DNA from: Conchocele bisecta
Taxonomy: Eukaryota > Mollusca > Bivalvia > Lucinida > Thyasiridae
Length of the DNA: 64,000 nucleotides
Direction of reading: 5' to 3'
Assembly (NCBI GenBank): GCA_029237695.1
Contig: CM055277.1
Coordinates: forward strand, 43,620,242-43,684,241
Position numbers and translations under genes: made by a program. The notes beneath the pieces were generated by a model. The model was not told the origin of the DNA. It saw only the letters and a list, made by a program, of their open reading frames with translations, and did not search any database. How positions within the stretch are numbered: position 1 is the stretch's first letter; each line of letters opens with the position of its first letter. Positions 51,871 through 62,247 of this stretch are shown here, in pieces.

Positions 51871-52529
51871 GAATATTTCCTATTACACCGGTACTACTTC
51901 ACATTATCGGTCTTTGTATCTACTATATAAGCCTCGTATAAATTCATCTGGATCTACACTATTTGCTAACATTATGATCTATAGAGGTCTGTAGTGTTGA
52001 AAGGGTTTTCATTGTTCATTGTAGGTGTATACACTTTAATGTCAGTATTAACCCTTGCATTACAATGTTGAATTGTGTGTGGTAGGTGGGAGCACGCGAT
52101 GGGTAATTTAATAATCGGGGTTCATCCTTACCGGAATTCCGACTGGAGACCTGGTTTGGCCCTCACGTACGTCTTTGGAATGTTGTATGCGACAGTTGAA
52201 TCTGGTTATACCCCATATGTGAGTATTACGATTATTCGTAATCCTATTTTAGGGGAAGGGGCCAAGAGACTTTGGTGTGGTATGGACCAGGTCAAGTTAT
52301 TCTAATTTCAGGGCTGCATATATTTGTTCTCGATGTAAATAATATTCCGTTCTGATTTTGGGACCCCCCCCCCCTCAATGCAGCAGGTTAAAACGGGATC
52401 GAATCCGTTTGCCCGGCCTTACATGACCTTAGCTTAGCTGTTGATAGGCCGTTAAACACCAATAGACAAACACACAATGTTGAATTAACTCGTGTAAAGT
52501 ATTAGCCGTTAGAATGTTTGAAAAAAGAA
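51871..52529. other. Non-coding spacer
   Basis: No gene seen. Contains a GAAAGGGTT/AACCCTT inverted pair (52,001 and 52,050) related to that at 38,873. A 76-residue open frame at 52,075-52,305 has no recognisable feature. Confidence 0.5.
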
Positions 52530-52640
52530 TTCTCGTCTGCTGTTTTTCTCACCAAAAACATGGTCTGGCAGCACATTAGAATCATTTCCAATGGAAATGA
52601 TTCTAAAGTATTGCCAGACCATGTTTTATTGAGAAAAAGA
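52530..52640. mobile_element. Fold-back element, second copy (TTCCAATGGAAATGATT centre)
   Basis: Related to 43,770: CCAAAAACATGGTCTGGCAG at left and TTGCCAGACCATGTTTTATT at right, with the same TTAGAATCATTTCC AATG centre. Lies 40 bp before the minisatellite. Confidence 0.8.
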
Positions 52641-52679
52641 CAAACAACATCAGACAATGTTCCTTTCCCGCATTATAAG

Positions 52680-55015
52680 GGTTCATACTTTACATTATGG
52701 GACTTTCGAGACCATCTCATACCTTAAATTATGGGACTTTCGAGACCATCCCATACCTTACATTATCGGATTTTTGAGACCATGTCTTACGTTACATTAT
52801 GGGACTTTCGAGACCATCTCATACTTTACATTATGGGATTTTCCAGACCATCCCATACCTTACATTATGGAATTTTCGAGACCATGTCTTGCGTTACATT
52901 ATGGGACTTTCGAGACCATCTCATACTTTACATTATGGGATTTTCTAGACCATCCCATACCTTAAATTATGGGACTTTCGAGACCATCCCATACCTTACA
53001 TTATACATTATGGGACTTTCGAGACCATCCAATACCTCATATTATGGGATTTTCAATATCATCCCATACCATACATTATGGGACTTTCGAGACCATCTCA
53101 TACCTTATATTATGGGATTTTCGAGACCATCCCATACCTTATATTATGGGACTTTCGAGACCATCCCATATCTTATGTTATACATTATGGGATTTTCGAG
53201 ACCATCCCATACCTTATATTATGGGATTTTCCAGACCATCCCATACCTTATATTATGGGATTTTCGAGACCATCCCATACCTTATATTATGGGACTTTCG
53301 AGACCATCCCATATCTTATGTTATACATTATGGGATTTTCGAGACCATCCCATACCTTACATTATGGGATTTTCCAGACCATGTCTTGCGTTACATTATG
53401 GGACTTTCGAGACCATCCCATACCTTATATTATGGGAATTTCGAGACCACCCCATACCTTATATTATGGGATTATCGAGACCATCCCTTACCTTACATTA
53501 TGGGACTTTCGAGACCATCCCATACCTTACATTATGGGACTTTCGAGACCATCACATACCTTATATAATGGGATTATCGAGACCATCACATACCTTACAT
53601 TATGGGACTTTCGAGACCATCCCATACCTTATATTGTGGGATTTTCGAGACCATCCTATACCTTATATTATGGGACTTTCGAGACCATCCCATACCTTAT
53701 ATTATGGGACTTTCGATACCATCCCATACCTTATAGTATGGGATTTTCGAGACCATCCCATACCTTATATTATGGGACTTTCGAGACCATCTCATACCTT
53801 ACATTATGGGACTTTCGAGACCATCCCATATCTTATATTATACATTATGGGATTTTCGAGACCATCCCATACCTTAAATTATGGGACTTTCGAGACGATC
53901 CCATACCTTACATTATGGGATTTTCGAGACCATCTCATACCTTACATTATGGGATTTTCGAGACCATTTCATACCTTAAATTATGGGACTTTCGAGACCA
54001 TCCCATACCTTATATTATGGGATTTTCGAGACCATCTCATACCTTATATTATGGGATTATCGAGACCATCTCATACGTTACTTTATGGGACTTTCGAGAC
54101 CATTTCATACTTTACATTATGTGATTTTCGAGCCCACCTCATACCTTACATTATGGGACTTTCGAGAACATCCCATACATTATATTATGGGATTTTCGAG
54201 ACCATCCCATACCTTATATTATGGGACGTTCGAAACCATCTCATACCTTACATTATGGGACTTTCGAGACCATCCCATACCTTATATTATGGGATTATCG
54301 AAACTATCTCATACCTTACATTATGGGACTTTCGAGACCATTTCATACTTTACATTATGTGATTTTCGAGCCCACCTCATACCTTACATTATGGGACTTT
54401 CGAGACCATCCCATACATTATATTATGGGATTTTCGAGACCATCCCATACCTTATATTATGGGACGTTCGAAACCATCTCATACCTTACATTATTGGACT
54501 TTCGAGACCATCCCATACCTTATATTATGGGATTATCGAAACCATCTCATACCTTACATTATGGGACTTTCAAGACCATCTCATACTTTACATTATGAGA
54601 TTTTCGAGACCATCTCATACCTTACGTTATGGGACTTTCAAGACCTTACATTATGGGACTTTAAAGACCGTCTCATACTTTACATTATGGGACTTTCGAG
54701 ACCATCTCATACCTTACATTATTGGACTTTCAAGACCAACCCATACCTTATATTATGGGACTTTCGAGATCATCTCATACTTTACATTATGGGACTTTCG
54801 AAACGATCTCATACCTTACATTATGGGGCTTTCAAGACCATCCCATACCTTACATTATGGGACTTTTGAGACCATCTCATACCTTATATTATGGGATTTT
54901 CGAGACCATTTCACACGTGACATTATGGGACTTTCGAGACCATCTCATACCTTACATTATGGGACTTTCGAGACCATATCATACGTTACATTATGGGACT
55001 TTCGAGACCGCATTA
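52680..55015. repeat. 34-bp minisatellite array, about 69 units
   Basis: Unit ATGGGACTTTCGAGACCATC followed by CCATACCTTACATT, 34 bp. Variants alternate GGACTTTCG and GGATTTTCG, CATCCC and CATCTC, TTACATT and TTATATT, which gives a patterned higher-order structure; a few units carry an extra TACATTA. The plus strand has no stop codon in any frame, and 34 is not divisible by three, so each frame cycles through all three and gives open frames up to 543 codons. These are products of the repeat and show no sign of selection as protein. Confidence 0.95.
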
Positions 55016-55130
55016 CATCATCAGATATGCATGCGCTGTGTAGTCAAAAGTAGTACGGTAAATAAAATAATGTAGATGTGTTATGCCTTGTTTGCAGAAA
55101 CATATCAATTGACCTTATTTACTTCACAGG

Positions 55131-55611
55131 CATGTTACATGCACATTTACATCATTTCCAAGCGTATGTCTGTGGTTTTGTAAGAGAACATGTTTGTCAT
55201 GCGAGGTTTCACTTCCAGCCGCTGAATATTTGGGCCATCACCAGGGTGATCACAGGAGATTGAAAGTATCTTTCTTAACAATAACTAAACATATACAATG
55301 TATTGTAATTAGTCAATATCCAGAGCAGAATGGGTGTATGATATACTTGTGGATAAGTTACAGTGAGTCGTACAGTGGGCCGAACTTCGTACGACTAAAA
55401 TGTTCGTAAGTGAAAAATTATGATAGTCCGTAAATTTCACATTAACAATGTTTTCTTGTAAACAATTATTGGATTCACATTTATTGAGCATAGGCTGCAT
55501 ATGCAGCCTATGCTCAATAAATGTAAATCCAGCAATTGAAATTTACAGACTATTCTAAATCTGCACTTACGAACATTTTAGTCGTACGAAGTTTTGTGAA
55601 ACGGCCCCCTG
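55131..55611. repeat. Duplicated segment, copy 1 (with fold-back family A)
   Basis: CATGTTACATGCACATTTAC ... CCGCTGAATATTTGGGCCA ... GATATACTTGTGGATAAGTT followed by a family A fold-back (55,376-55,611). The same order occurs at 60,323-60,689, so the fold-back was already in place before the duplication. Not coding. Confidence 0.85.
55376..55611. mobile_element. Fold-back MITE, family A
   Basis: Left end GGGCCGAACTTCGTACGACT lacks the usual TTTCACTAA block; right end GTTTTGTGAAACGGCCCCCT; centre GAGCATAGGCTGCATATGCA. Confidence 0.85.
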
Positions 55612-55762
55612 GTGCATGTTAGGTGAATACAGGTCCCACAACATCCATACGCAGATTGAAAGTAGCAGAGAATTAGGGTTCATTAGAAAGCAATGGTGGT
55701 GGCCCACCTTAAACCTATAATGAACGGAAACTCCGGTTTCCGACTGAACAGAAGGCATTGTG

Positions 55763-56003
55763 AAATGTGAGACACGCCATGCGATTTTGTACCTTCGGAA
55801 ATCTGCGTAATTTCATGAAATACGTTTACAAAAATTACAATAATTTCCGTAAATGGCGTCAAAAACACAATATTCAAAGTACATGCGGAATATATAATTC
55901 CGCATGTACTCTGAACATTTTGTCAACTTTTGACTTTATTTATGAAAAAAAAATTACGCAGATGTCCGAAAGTATAAAATCGCATGGCGTGTCTCAATTA
56001 TTG
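55763..56003. mobile_element. Fold-back element, family E
   Basis: GAGACACGCCATGCGATTTT at left, ATCGCATGGCGTGTCTC at right; inner arms ACGCAG/CTGCGT and a palindromic centre ACATGCGGAATATATAATTC. A diverged second copy lies at 57,309-57,526. Confidence 0.83.
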
Positions 56004-56154
56004 TGAGTACCAGCGTAGCCCCAGATCAGCCTCCGCAGCCTCACAGATTGACCAACGACAGTGAGTGTCGCCAGTTTGTCGCTCAACCATTGGCCATGCA
56101 TAAAACCAACACTGTTGACAAATATATATACACTAAAAGTACCCCTCTAAACTG

Positions 56155-56300
56155 GACACCAAGAACACACATGTGATCTTATTTTTGATGAGTTTCTTTG
56201 TCACAGGGTGAGAAAAATGTGCTCCGGCCCGGGGCTCGAACCCGGGACCTCTGGTTCACCGTACCATCGCTCTAACCGACTGAGCTAGCCAGGCACGATT
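56155..56300 (-). mobile_element. tRNA-derived sequence (SINE-like head)
   Basis: Minus strand from 56,296: A-box TAGCTCAGTCGGTTAGAGC and B-box GGGTTCGAGCCCC. A 5-bp T-stem (CCGGG/CCCGG), four of five anticodon-stem pairs and five of seven acceptor pairs can form. The anticodon position reads GGT (Thr), but the base before it is C where T is expected, so it is unlikely to be a working tRNA gene. The sequence after it (TTTTCTCACCCTGTGACAAAG, to about 56,155) is not tRNA-like, as in a SINE body. Confidence 0.6.
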
Positions 56301-56949
56301 ACACATTTCCTCCCCACAGTGAGTTACGTACCGTGACATACTTCCCCGCCAAATTGGAATTCGTCCCCGATTTCTATATTTAATTCGTCTCTGAATTCCA
56401 TATATTTGGTACATTTTGGGTAGTATATATATCAGTCACGGCCCCACGTTGGGCGCCAAATGTCACCGGGTGGGTGGTTGGGTCTACACGAACAAGCAAG
56501 CCTGGTTTCGAGGTCTTGTATGTATTGGATTTATGGTGAATATCTGGAATATATATAGAATATATTTGGAACACAAAATACAATCGGAATAGAGACGATC
56601 TACATCCAATAACTATCATATGGCGAGTGCAATGGGGCATAGCGGTGAGCATGCAATTGTGTATTAATAGTGATACGCGCTACTAAACCGCCGCGTAATG
56701 ACAAGCTATCGGCCATACGAAGTACATGTATTAAGAGTATACAGAACGTTTTGGAGAAACATGGAAACTACAACACATTATGTTTAACATTTATTGATAA
56801 TCTGAAATACATTTAAATGAAAACACTCACATGAAAGACACAAATTCGAATGATCCTATGACATATTGGTCAATTTTTCTCGGGTGATAATGTCTGTTCG
56901 TGATCTCATAGCACACAACTATGGCTCAGAATGATCAAATGCCTGATTT
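56301..56949. other. Non-coding region
   Basis: No gene recognised. The stretch around 56,400-56,480 includes TCACGGCCCCACGTTGGGCG, a type of sequence found in some LTR retroelement ends, but no long terminal repeat pair is visible. Confidence 0.4.
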
Positions 56950-56952
56950 ACA

Positions 56953-57022
56953 GCGAAACCTTTCTAAGCCGGACACACTGGAGACCTCCCAGTGTGTCCG
57001 GTTTAGAAAGGTTTCACTGTAT
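56953..57022. repeat. Inverted repeat, 32-bp arms
   Basis: ACAGCGAAACCTTTCTAAGC...ACACTGG and CCAGTGTGTCC...AGGTTTCACTGT around a spacer GAGACCT. Few mismatches. Confidence 0.88.
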
Positions 57023-57101
57023 ATCTAAGTGCAAGTATACTATATAAATAAAGTAATAACTAAGTTACAGGTTTCGTGACTTATTTAATGCTTATTAACA
57101 A

Positions 57102-57212
57102 CGTAAGCCTTAAACCATCCCGGTTTCGTTAGACTCTTCATGCGTACTAAGTACATGTATTCCTTAAACATGAAGAGTGTAAGTTAACGAAACCGATAGG
57201 GTTTAAGGTTCT
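57102..57212. repeat. Inverted repeat
   Basis: CCTTAAACCATCCCGGTTTC ... GACTCTTCATG at left, CATGAAGAGTG ... CGAAACCGATAGGGTTTAAG at right, around GCGTACTAAGTACATGTATT. Confidence 0.82.
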
Positions 57213-57308
57213 CAGTTAAGAGGTATTAAATAAGTATTGAAACTGTAACTGAGAGTTTTTAATTGCTTTATAAATTTGTATATAGTCATGTAGCCTTGTT
57301 CTGCTATT

Positions 57309-57526
57309 AGCATAGACCACACACGTTTGCCATGCGTAATTTCATTAAATACGTTTACAAAATTCACACTATTTTTAATAAATAAAGTCAAAAGTTGACA
57401 AGATTTCCAGAGTATTCTGAAAATCTTGTCAACGTTTGACGCCATTTGCGGAAAATATTTTAAATTTTGTATACGTATTTTACGCAGATGTACGAAGGTA
57501 CAAAATCACAGGGCGTGTCTCAAATG
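57309..57526. mobile_element. Fold-back element, family E (diverged)
   Basis: Second copy of the family at 55,763: ACACACGTTTGCCATGCGTA at left, CACAGGGCGTGTCTC at right, centre GACAAGATTTCCAGAGTATT. Confidence 0.7.
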
Positions 57527-57537
57527 TCGTAATGCTC

Positions 57538-57782
57538 AGGGGCCCGTTTCACTAAACTTCCTACGACTAAAATGTTCGTAAGTGCAAAATTATGATAGTC
57601 TGTAAATTTCACATTAACACTGTTTTCTTGTAAATAATTGTTGGATTTACATTTATTGAGCATAGGCTGCATATGCAGCCTATGCTCAATAATTGTAAAT
57701 CCATCAATTAAAATTTGCAGACGATTCTAAATTTGCACTTACGAACATTTTAGTCGTAAGAAGTTTAGTGAAACGGCCCCCT
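57538..57782. mobile_element. Fold-back MITE, family A
   Basis: GGGGCCCGTTTCACTAAACT to AGTTTAGTGAAACGGCCCCC with the GCATAGGCTGCATATGCAGC centre. Well preserved. Confidence 0.88.
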
Positions 57783-57992
57783 GTTCTTTTGATAGCCGGC
57801 GAACTAATTATACAACTAATAAATAACAATGTAGCCTCAAATCTGATAGTATATCCTTGTATGCACATTTTATATGAACTTATGGCGACAGGAATCCCAA
57901 GTCAGCAACACCTGCACTAGTGCCACATGTAGACCTTACTGTGAAAGTGGGAGCTTATGAATATGTGACCGGCGCAGATTATATCAATATAT

Positions 57993-58217
57993 ATACTCAG
58001 CGACAAAAGCAACCGTACAGTTTTTAAATGAGCACAACTTGATTTCTCAACGATTTTTAACATCTTTTTCGATCAAATTTAAAGCAAAATGTTGAGCCGA
58101 TACAAAAACACTATGCCTTGAAAAGTAGATTTGGTAGAAAAAAATGTTACAAATTCTTTCGAAATATAGGTGTGATATTTTAAAAACTGTACGGTTAAAT
58201 TTTGTCGTTGAGTATAT
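57993..58217. mobile_element. Inverted-repeat element
   Basis: ATACTCAGCGACAAAAGCAA-CCGTACAGTTTTTAAA at left and TTTAAAAACTGTACGG ... TTTTGTCGTTGAGTAT at right. TA at the outer ends would fit a Tc1/mariner-type MITE. The remainder, 58,218-59,453, shows no gene. Confidence 0.75.
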
Positions 58218-59453
58218 TATTAATAATTCCCGGCGAGCCAAGAAACTCCGACTCGGTTCTTAGCATTGCCTGATAAACTTGATATCAAAATAAAATAGCC
58301 TGATATTTTTCATGAAAATTCGTACATTTTCTAAGGTACACACTGACATGGTTTGTCTCATATGTGAACAGCTTAATGTACTTCTTCCATATGAATTTCA
58401 TATGTGGCACGTTTTGCTGTGTATGTAAAAGTAGGTTCTAGAATACTTGAAAGTAGCAGAGAATCGAGTATACACGTGATTTTCGGTAATTATATAACAA
58501 ATTACATGTATTAGTATTTTACCATCTATTTGGGAGTATAATCCTGCTACGTGACGGCTGGAATAAGCGTCTACTCCGCAGTAAAACAAGACCACATGTC
58601 ACGCGGCGGCACAGACAAGCGTCTCCTAATCTTAGACCGCAGATGTTCGCGACAGAATGCATGCACGCATTTATTCACAGGCACTTTGTGGTATAAACAT
58701 GGGGGCTAAAAATAGAATTTTTTTTTTTTTTGTTTTTTTATTTGTGGACCGATTTTAAAAATCTAACTTTCGTTTTCTTAGTTACATCATTTTCAAGCTA
58801 TCTCGCCAGGTTTCGGATCTAAAAACGAAAAGTTTTGGAAATTGACTCTCCATGTTAAATTCCCATAGGAAAATCGTTTTTTCGCAATAAAATCAATATT
58901 TGATGGAATTTCATCAAATACTTTTTTTGGGGGAGGGCGACTATTTTGTTATTGATGAAAAAGTAATTACTTTTAAATATTTTTTAGATTTAATGTGTTC
59001 AATGGCCAAATGTTCGTCGGCAGCAAAACGTGGAACAGACAGTAGTTACAAATGGTCTCATACGATGACTACTGTCTGTTTCACGAAATCTGCCCACATG
59101 TTATAGCTATATAAACAATACAAAACAACATGTTTTTCTGTAATATTAAATGTTATCAAACTTTAAGCATGAGCCTTCTTTTTATTTAGCGAAATTTGGT
59201 CCAATATTGATTTGATTGCGATAAAACAATGATGCTTATTGGGATTGGCATGTACATGTAACATGGAGAGATTTTATAAGTGTAAACATAGTTTACAGAT
59301 TTGATCAATACGTAAACAGTTATATTTATAACCAGAGGCTCCGACATTATTTCCTGTGACGTTTACTACATTCAGTAATCCATTTACACCAATAAAATAC
59401 GAATTGAGTTCGAAATCAGGCGGCGTAATCCTCTTCAGACTCACAACAGATCA

Positions 59454-59657
59454 GCGGGCCGTTTCACTAAACTTCGTACGACTAAGATGTTAAGTGCAAA
59501 ATTATGATAGTCTGTAAATATCACATTAACAATGTTTTCTTGCAAACAATTATTGAATTTACATTTATTGACTAGGTGATGCCAATAAATGTAAATCCAT
59601 CCATTGAAATTTCCAGATGATCCTAAATTTGATCCTAAAGTTTAGTGAAACGGGCCC
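59454..59657. mobile_element. Fold-back MITE, family A (shortened)
   Basis: GCGGGCCGTTTCACTAAACT to AAAGTTTAGTGAAACGGGCC with a degraded centre (the GAGCATAGG block is mostly lost). Confidence 0.83.
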
Positions 59658-59663
59658 GAGATC

Positions 59664-59958
59664 TGTAGCCGATTTCATCAAAATTGCAAAGTATACTTAT
59701 CTAGCAAAGTGTACTTTGAGGGAGTAATAATTTCCCCCCGAAATGCATTATTTCATATAGAACTAACGACTGCATATATTTGATGATTAAAAGTATGCAT
59801 AATTATTATACTGAATTTATTACATTATCACAGCAAAAATGGCTGTGGTAACTTAATAAATTACAAACAAAAACTTATCCTTAAATTGAAAATGTCTCCC
59901 TCAAAGTGTACTTAGCAAGGTAAGTATATTTTTCAATTTTGGTGAAATCGGCTACTGG
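59664..59958. mobile_element. Fold-back MITE, family B
   Basis: TGTAGCCGATTTCATCAAAA to TTTTGGTGAAATCGGCTACT with the CATTATCACAGCAAAAATGG centre. Begins within 10 bp of the end of the preceding family A element. Confidence 0.85.
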
Positions 59959-60322
59959 AGCTATTATTACCTGTAGGAGGTAATACATGTAGGTTGTTTG
60001 TAGGAGTCGCCAATAGATACGGTCAGCAATTACCGTGCCTACCCAAATTGTATCTTAGTTCTGGCAATGTCGACGAAAAGCGAATACAATTTTGTACTCA
60101 TCCTTATATTGGTGTTACCGGCAATCAAATGGTTGCACTGTATGCTCAAATGACATGTAAACGCAGCTATAGCCAATCAAATTGTTGGATTTCAAGGTTA
60201 AATGACATGCATGCAGCTATATTCAAGCATATGGATGGCTTCCACGCAATTACAATAAGTGCACTTATCAAATTCAAAAGGCATTTAAACGCAGCTTTAA
60301 CCAATCAAACAGCAGAATTCCA

Positions 60323-60689
60323 TGTTACATGCACATTTACATCATTTTCAAGCGTATGTCTGTGGTTTGTTTGTCATGTGAGGTTTCACTTCCAGCCGCT
60401 GAATATTTGGGCCACCACCAGGGTGATCACAGGAGATTGAAAGTACATGTATCTTTCTTAACAATAACTAAACATATATTTTAATTATTGAATATCCAGA
60501 GCAGAATGGGTGTATGATATACTTGTGGATAAGTTACAGGGGGCCGTTTCACTAAACTTCGTACGACTAATATATTCGTAACAATGTTTTCTTGTAAACA
60601 ATTATTGGATTCACATTTATTGAGTATATGCAGCCTATGCTCAATAAATGTAAATCCATCAATTGAAATTTACAGACTATTCTAAAGCA
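60323..60689. repeat. Duplicated segment, copy 2 (with partial fold-back family A)
   Basis: Second copy of 55,131-55,611: same sequence from CATGTTACATGCACATTTAC to GATATACTTGTGGATAAGTT, then the fold-back at 60,538 with internal deletions and no right terminus. Upstream (60,150-60,320) CGCAGCTATAGCCAATCAAA-type blocks repeat two or three times. Confidence 0.85.
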
Positions 60690-61310
60690 AGTTCCAAGTA
60701 CATGTGCGTGCAGTTATGGCAAATCATATGACTGGACTTCAAGCACAAATTGTATGGATCAGTGGAATAAATGGGGCTGCATTGTTCATCATCCAACCAC
60801 GGAAGTATAGTTTATACTGGCCGCAAAATCATTATATATAATGTATTGTACACATATTGGATTTTTAAGGAATTAAATGCGAGGAAGCCCTAGCGACAGC
60901 AGCATTTAGTTCCTTAAAAATGCAATATGTGAACAACAACATACTTATAATAAGTCAGCTTTATAATGCAGTCTCCCATCCGAGTATTGATTGTATATTT
61001 CCTGTCCAACAGGTAGTACTTAAATCTGGTAATGTGTAATGTATTGGGGTTAAATCTTGCAATAAGTGAATAAGTGGAGAGCGGTATACTGGCCAGCGAT
61101 TAGCTTAGAAAGAATGGCGAATTATAAATCGCTATTCTCCACCGGGGGCTTAGTTATAGCCACATGCTGAGGCCTAATATTTGGCTACACTGGTAGAAAA
61201 AAGAGGAACGAACATTCTGTATAAAGGGCCCAAGCACTACTAAAATGAATATGTAATTACGCAGCTGCCACATATAATAAAAAATGCAGGTTTCCTGTCT
61301 CATCCCGGGT
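60690..61310. other. Non-coding region with one inverted repeat
   Basis: An inverted pair at about 60,848-60,935 (CATATTGGATTTTTAAGGAA and TTCCTTAAAAATGCAATATG). No gene seen before the promoter-like sequence at 61,311. Confidence 0.5.
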
Positions 61311-61347
61311 CTATATAAACTGCCAGAAAACTCACAATTCGTCAGTC
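61311..61347 (+). promoter_or_regulatory. TATA box and initiator of a putative gene
   Basis: CTATATAAAC with TATAAA at 61,314-61,319 and an initiator TCAGTC at 61,342-61,347; the A of the initiator is exactly 30 bp after the first T of TATAAA, the expected animal core-promoter spacing. An ATG with a splice donor follows within 80 bp. Confidence 0.5.
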
Positions 61348-61411
61348 GAGCGGTGGTTGAGCTTCACTGTCGACACCAATAGCGAACGCCGAGTCTTCGT
61401 ATTCAGCGACA

Positions 61412-61423
61412 ATGGACAACAAG
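61412..61423 (+). CDS. Possible first coding exon (MDNK...)
   Basis: ATG GAC AAC AAG directly followed by GTAACT, a fair splice donor, about 68 bp after the predicted start of transcription. A very short first coding exon after a TATA promoter is common in highly expressed animal genes. No second exon can be assigned in the remaining 2.5 kb, so the gene would continue beyond the window. Product unknown. Confidence 0.35.
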
Positions 61424-61861
61424 GTAACTTTATGTATTTATATTTATTTGTATTCCAAAAACATGACATATTTGTAATTGCTTGGTAGATTTTAAACAAA
61501 TCCTGATCTGGTAGTTTATACAATCATACAGTAAAGGCTACATGGGTCTTCTTACACATTCAGAAACACATGGACAATGGATATCAAAACAAATGTTATG
61601 GAATAATTCGATGCTAAAATGAAATAACTGAACGTTTTTCTATAAAGAGTGGCAGGAACGTGGAATTAAGTATATAAAGCAAATATATGATTATAGAAGT
61701 AAGTCATTCTTATAACTATACAATATCTGCAATAACGATTATGTAATGTATTACAAGATTGTAACAAGCATACATACATATTAGAAGAGATATATTAGAA
61801 ACGAAGGAACACACCACTAATATCAATAGTTAAATGTACAAAATAATGTAACAAAATGCTA

Positions 61862-62247
61862 CAGAGCTCCAGATAAGCTGCGTATTTGCTTTAAATACCC
61901 AATTAAAATTGCCAAAAATTTAGCGAGTATCAAAAAGCAATACAATTTTTGTGGTACCTTATTCATGCTGCAGAACACAATAAACAGACCACACATATAG
62001 CATATTTTTCTTATTTTCCATGAAAACACATCTTGGTATTTCATTAGAATTGTCTCCAAGGAGGCAATTCTAATGAAATGCCAATACATGTTTTCATTTC
62101 GAAGCAAACTATTCAATAATTGATGTCTGTTGATGTGTAAACAGTAGTGTGCTTTTATTTTACCCAATTAAAATTTTGAAATACCCAATTGCTTCAGAAA
62201 TGATGGAGTGACAATACTCAATTACTAATTCCTTATCTGGAGCCCTG
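61862..62247. mobile_element. Fold-back MITE, family C (diverged)
   Basis: CAGAGCTCCAGATAAGCTGC at left and TTCCTTATCTGGAGCCCTG at right; contains the inner palindrome TTAGAATTGTCTCCAAGGAG...CAATTCTAA. The 14-bp termini match the copies at 37,101 and 40,469. Confidence 0.75.

Noticed and set aside
47551..51994. Gly-rich and Pro-rich reading frames
   Set aside because: Translated poly-G and poly-C tracts in a tandem array.
52657..55075. Forward reading frames of up to 543 codons with GLSRPSHTLHYGTFETI repeats
   Set aside because: Unavoidable product of a 34-bp unit lacking stops in all forward frames; three overlapping frames are equally open.
56221..56296. Functional tRNA-Thr gene
   Set aside because: Mismatches in the acceptor and anticodon stems and C instead of T before the anticodon; a SINE-like relic fits better.
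59994..60440. 148-codon reading frame
   Set aside because: It covers degenerate repeats and the duplicated non-coding segment, with no domain and no splice context.
8136..60689. CRISPR-like spacing of the repeated palindromes
   Set aside because: Copies are far apart, hundreds of bp long and in a eukaryotic genome; they are fold-back elements.
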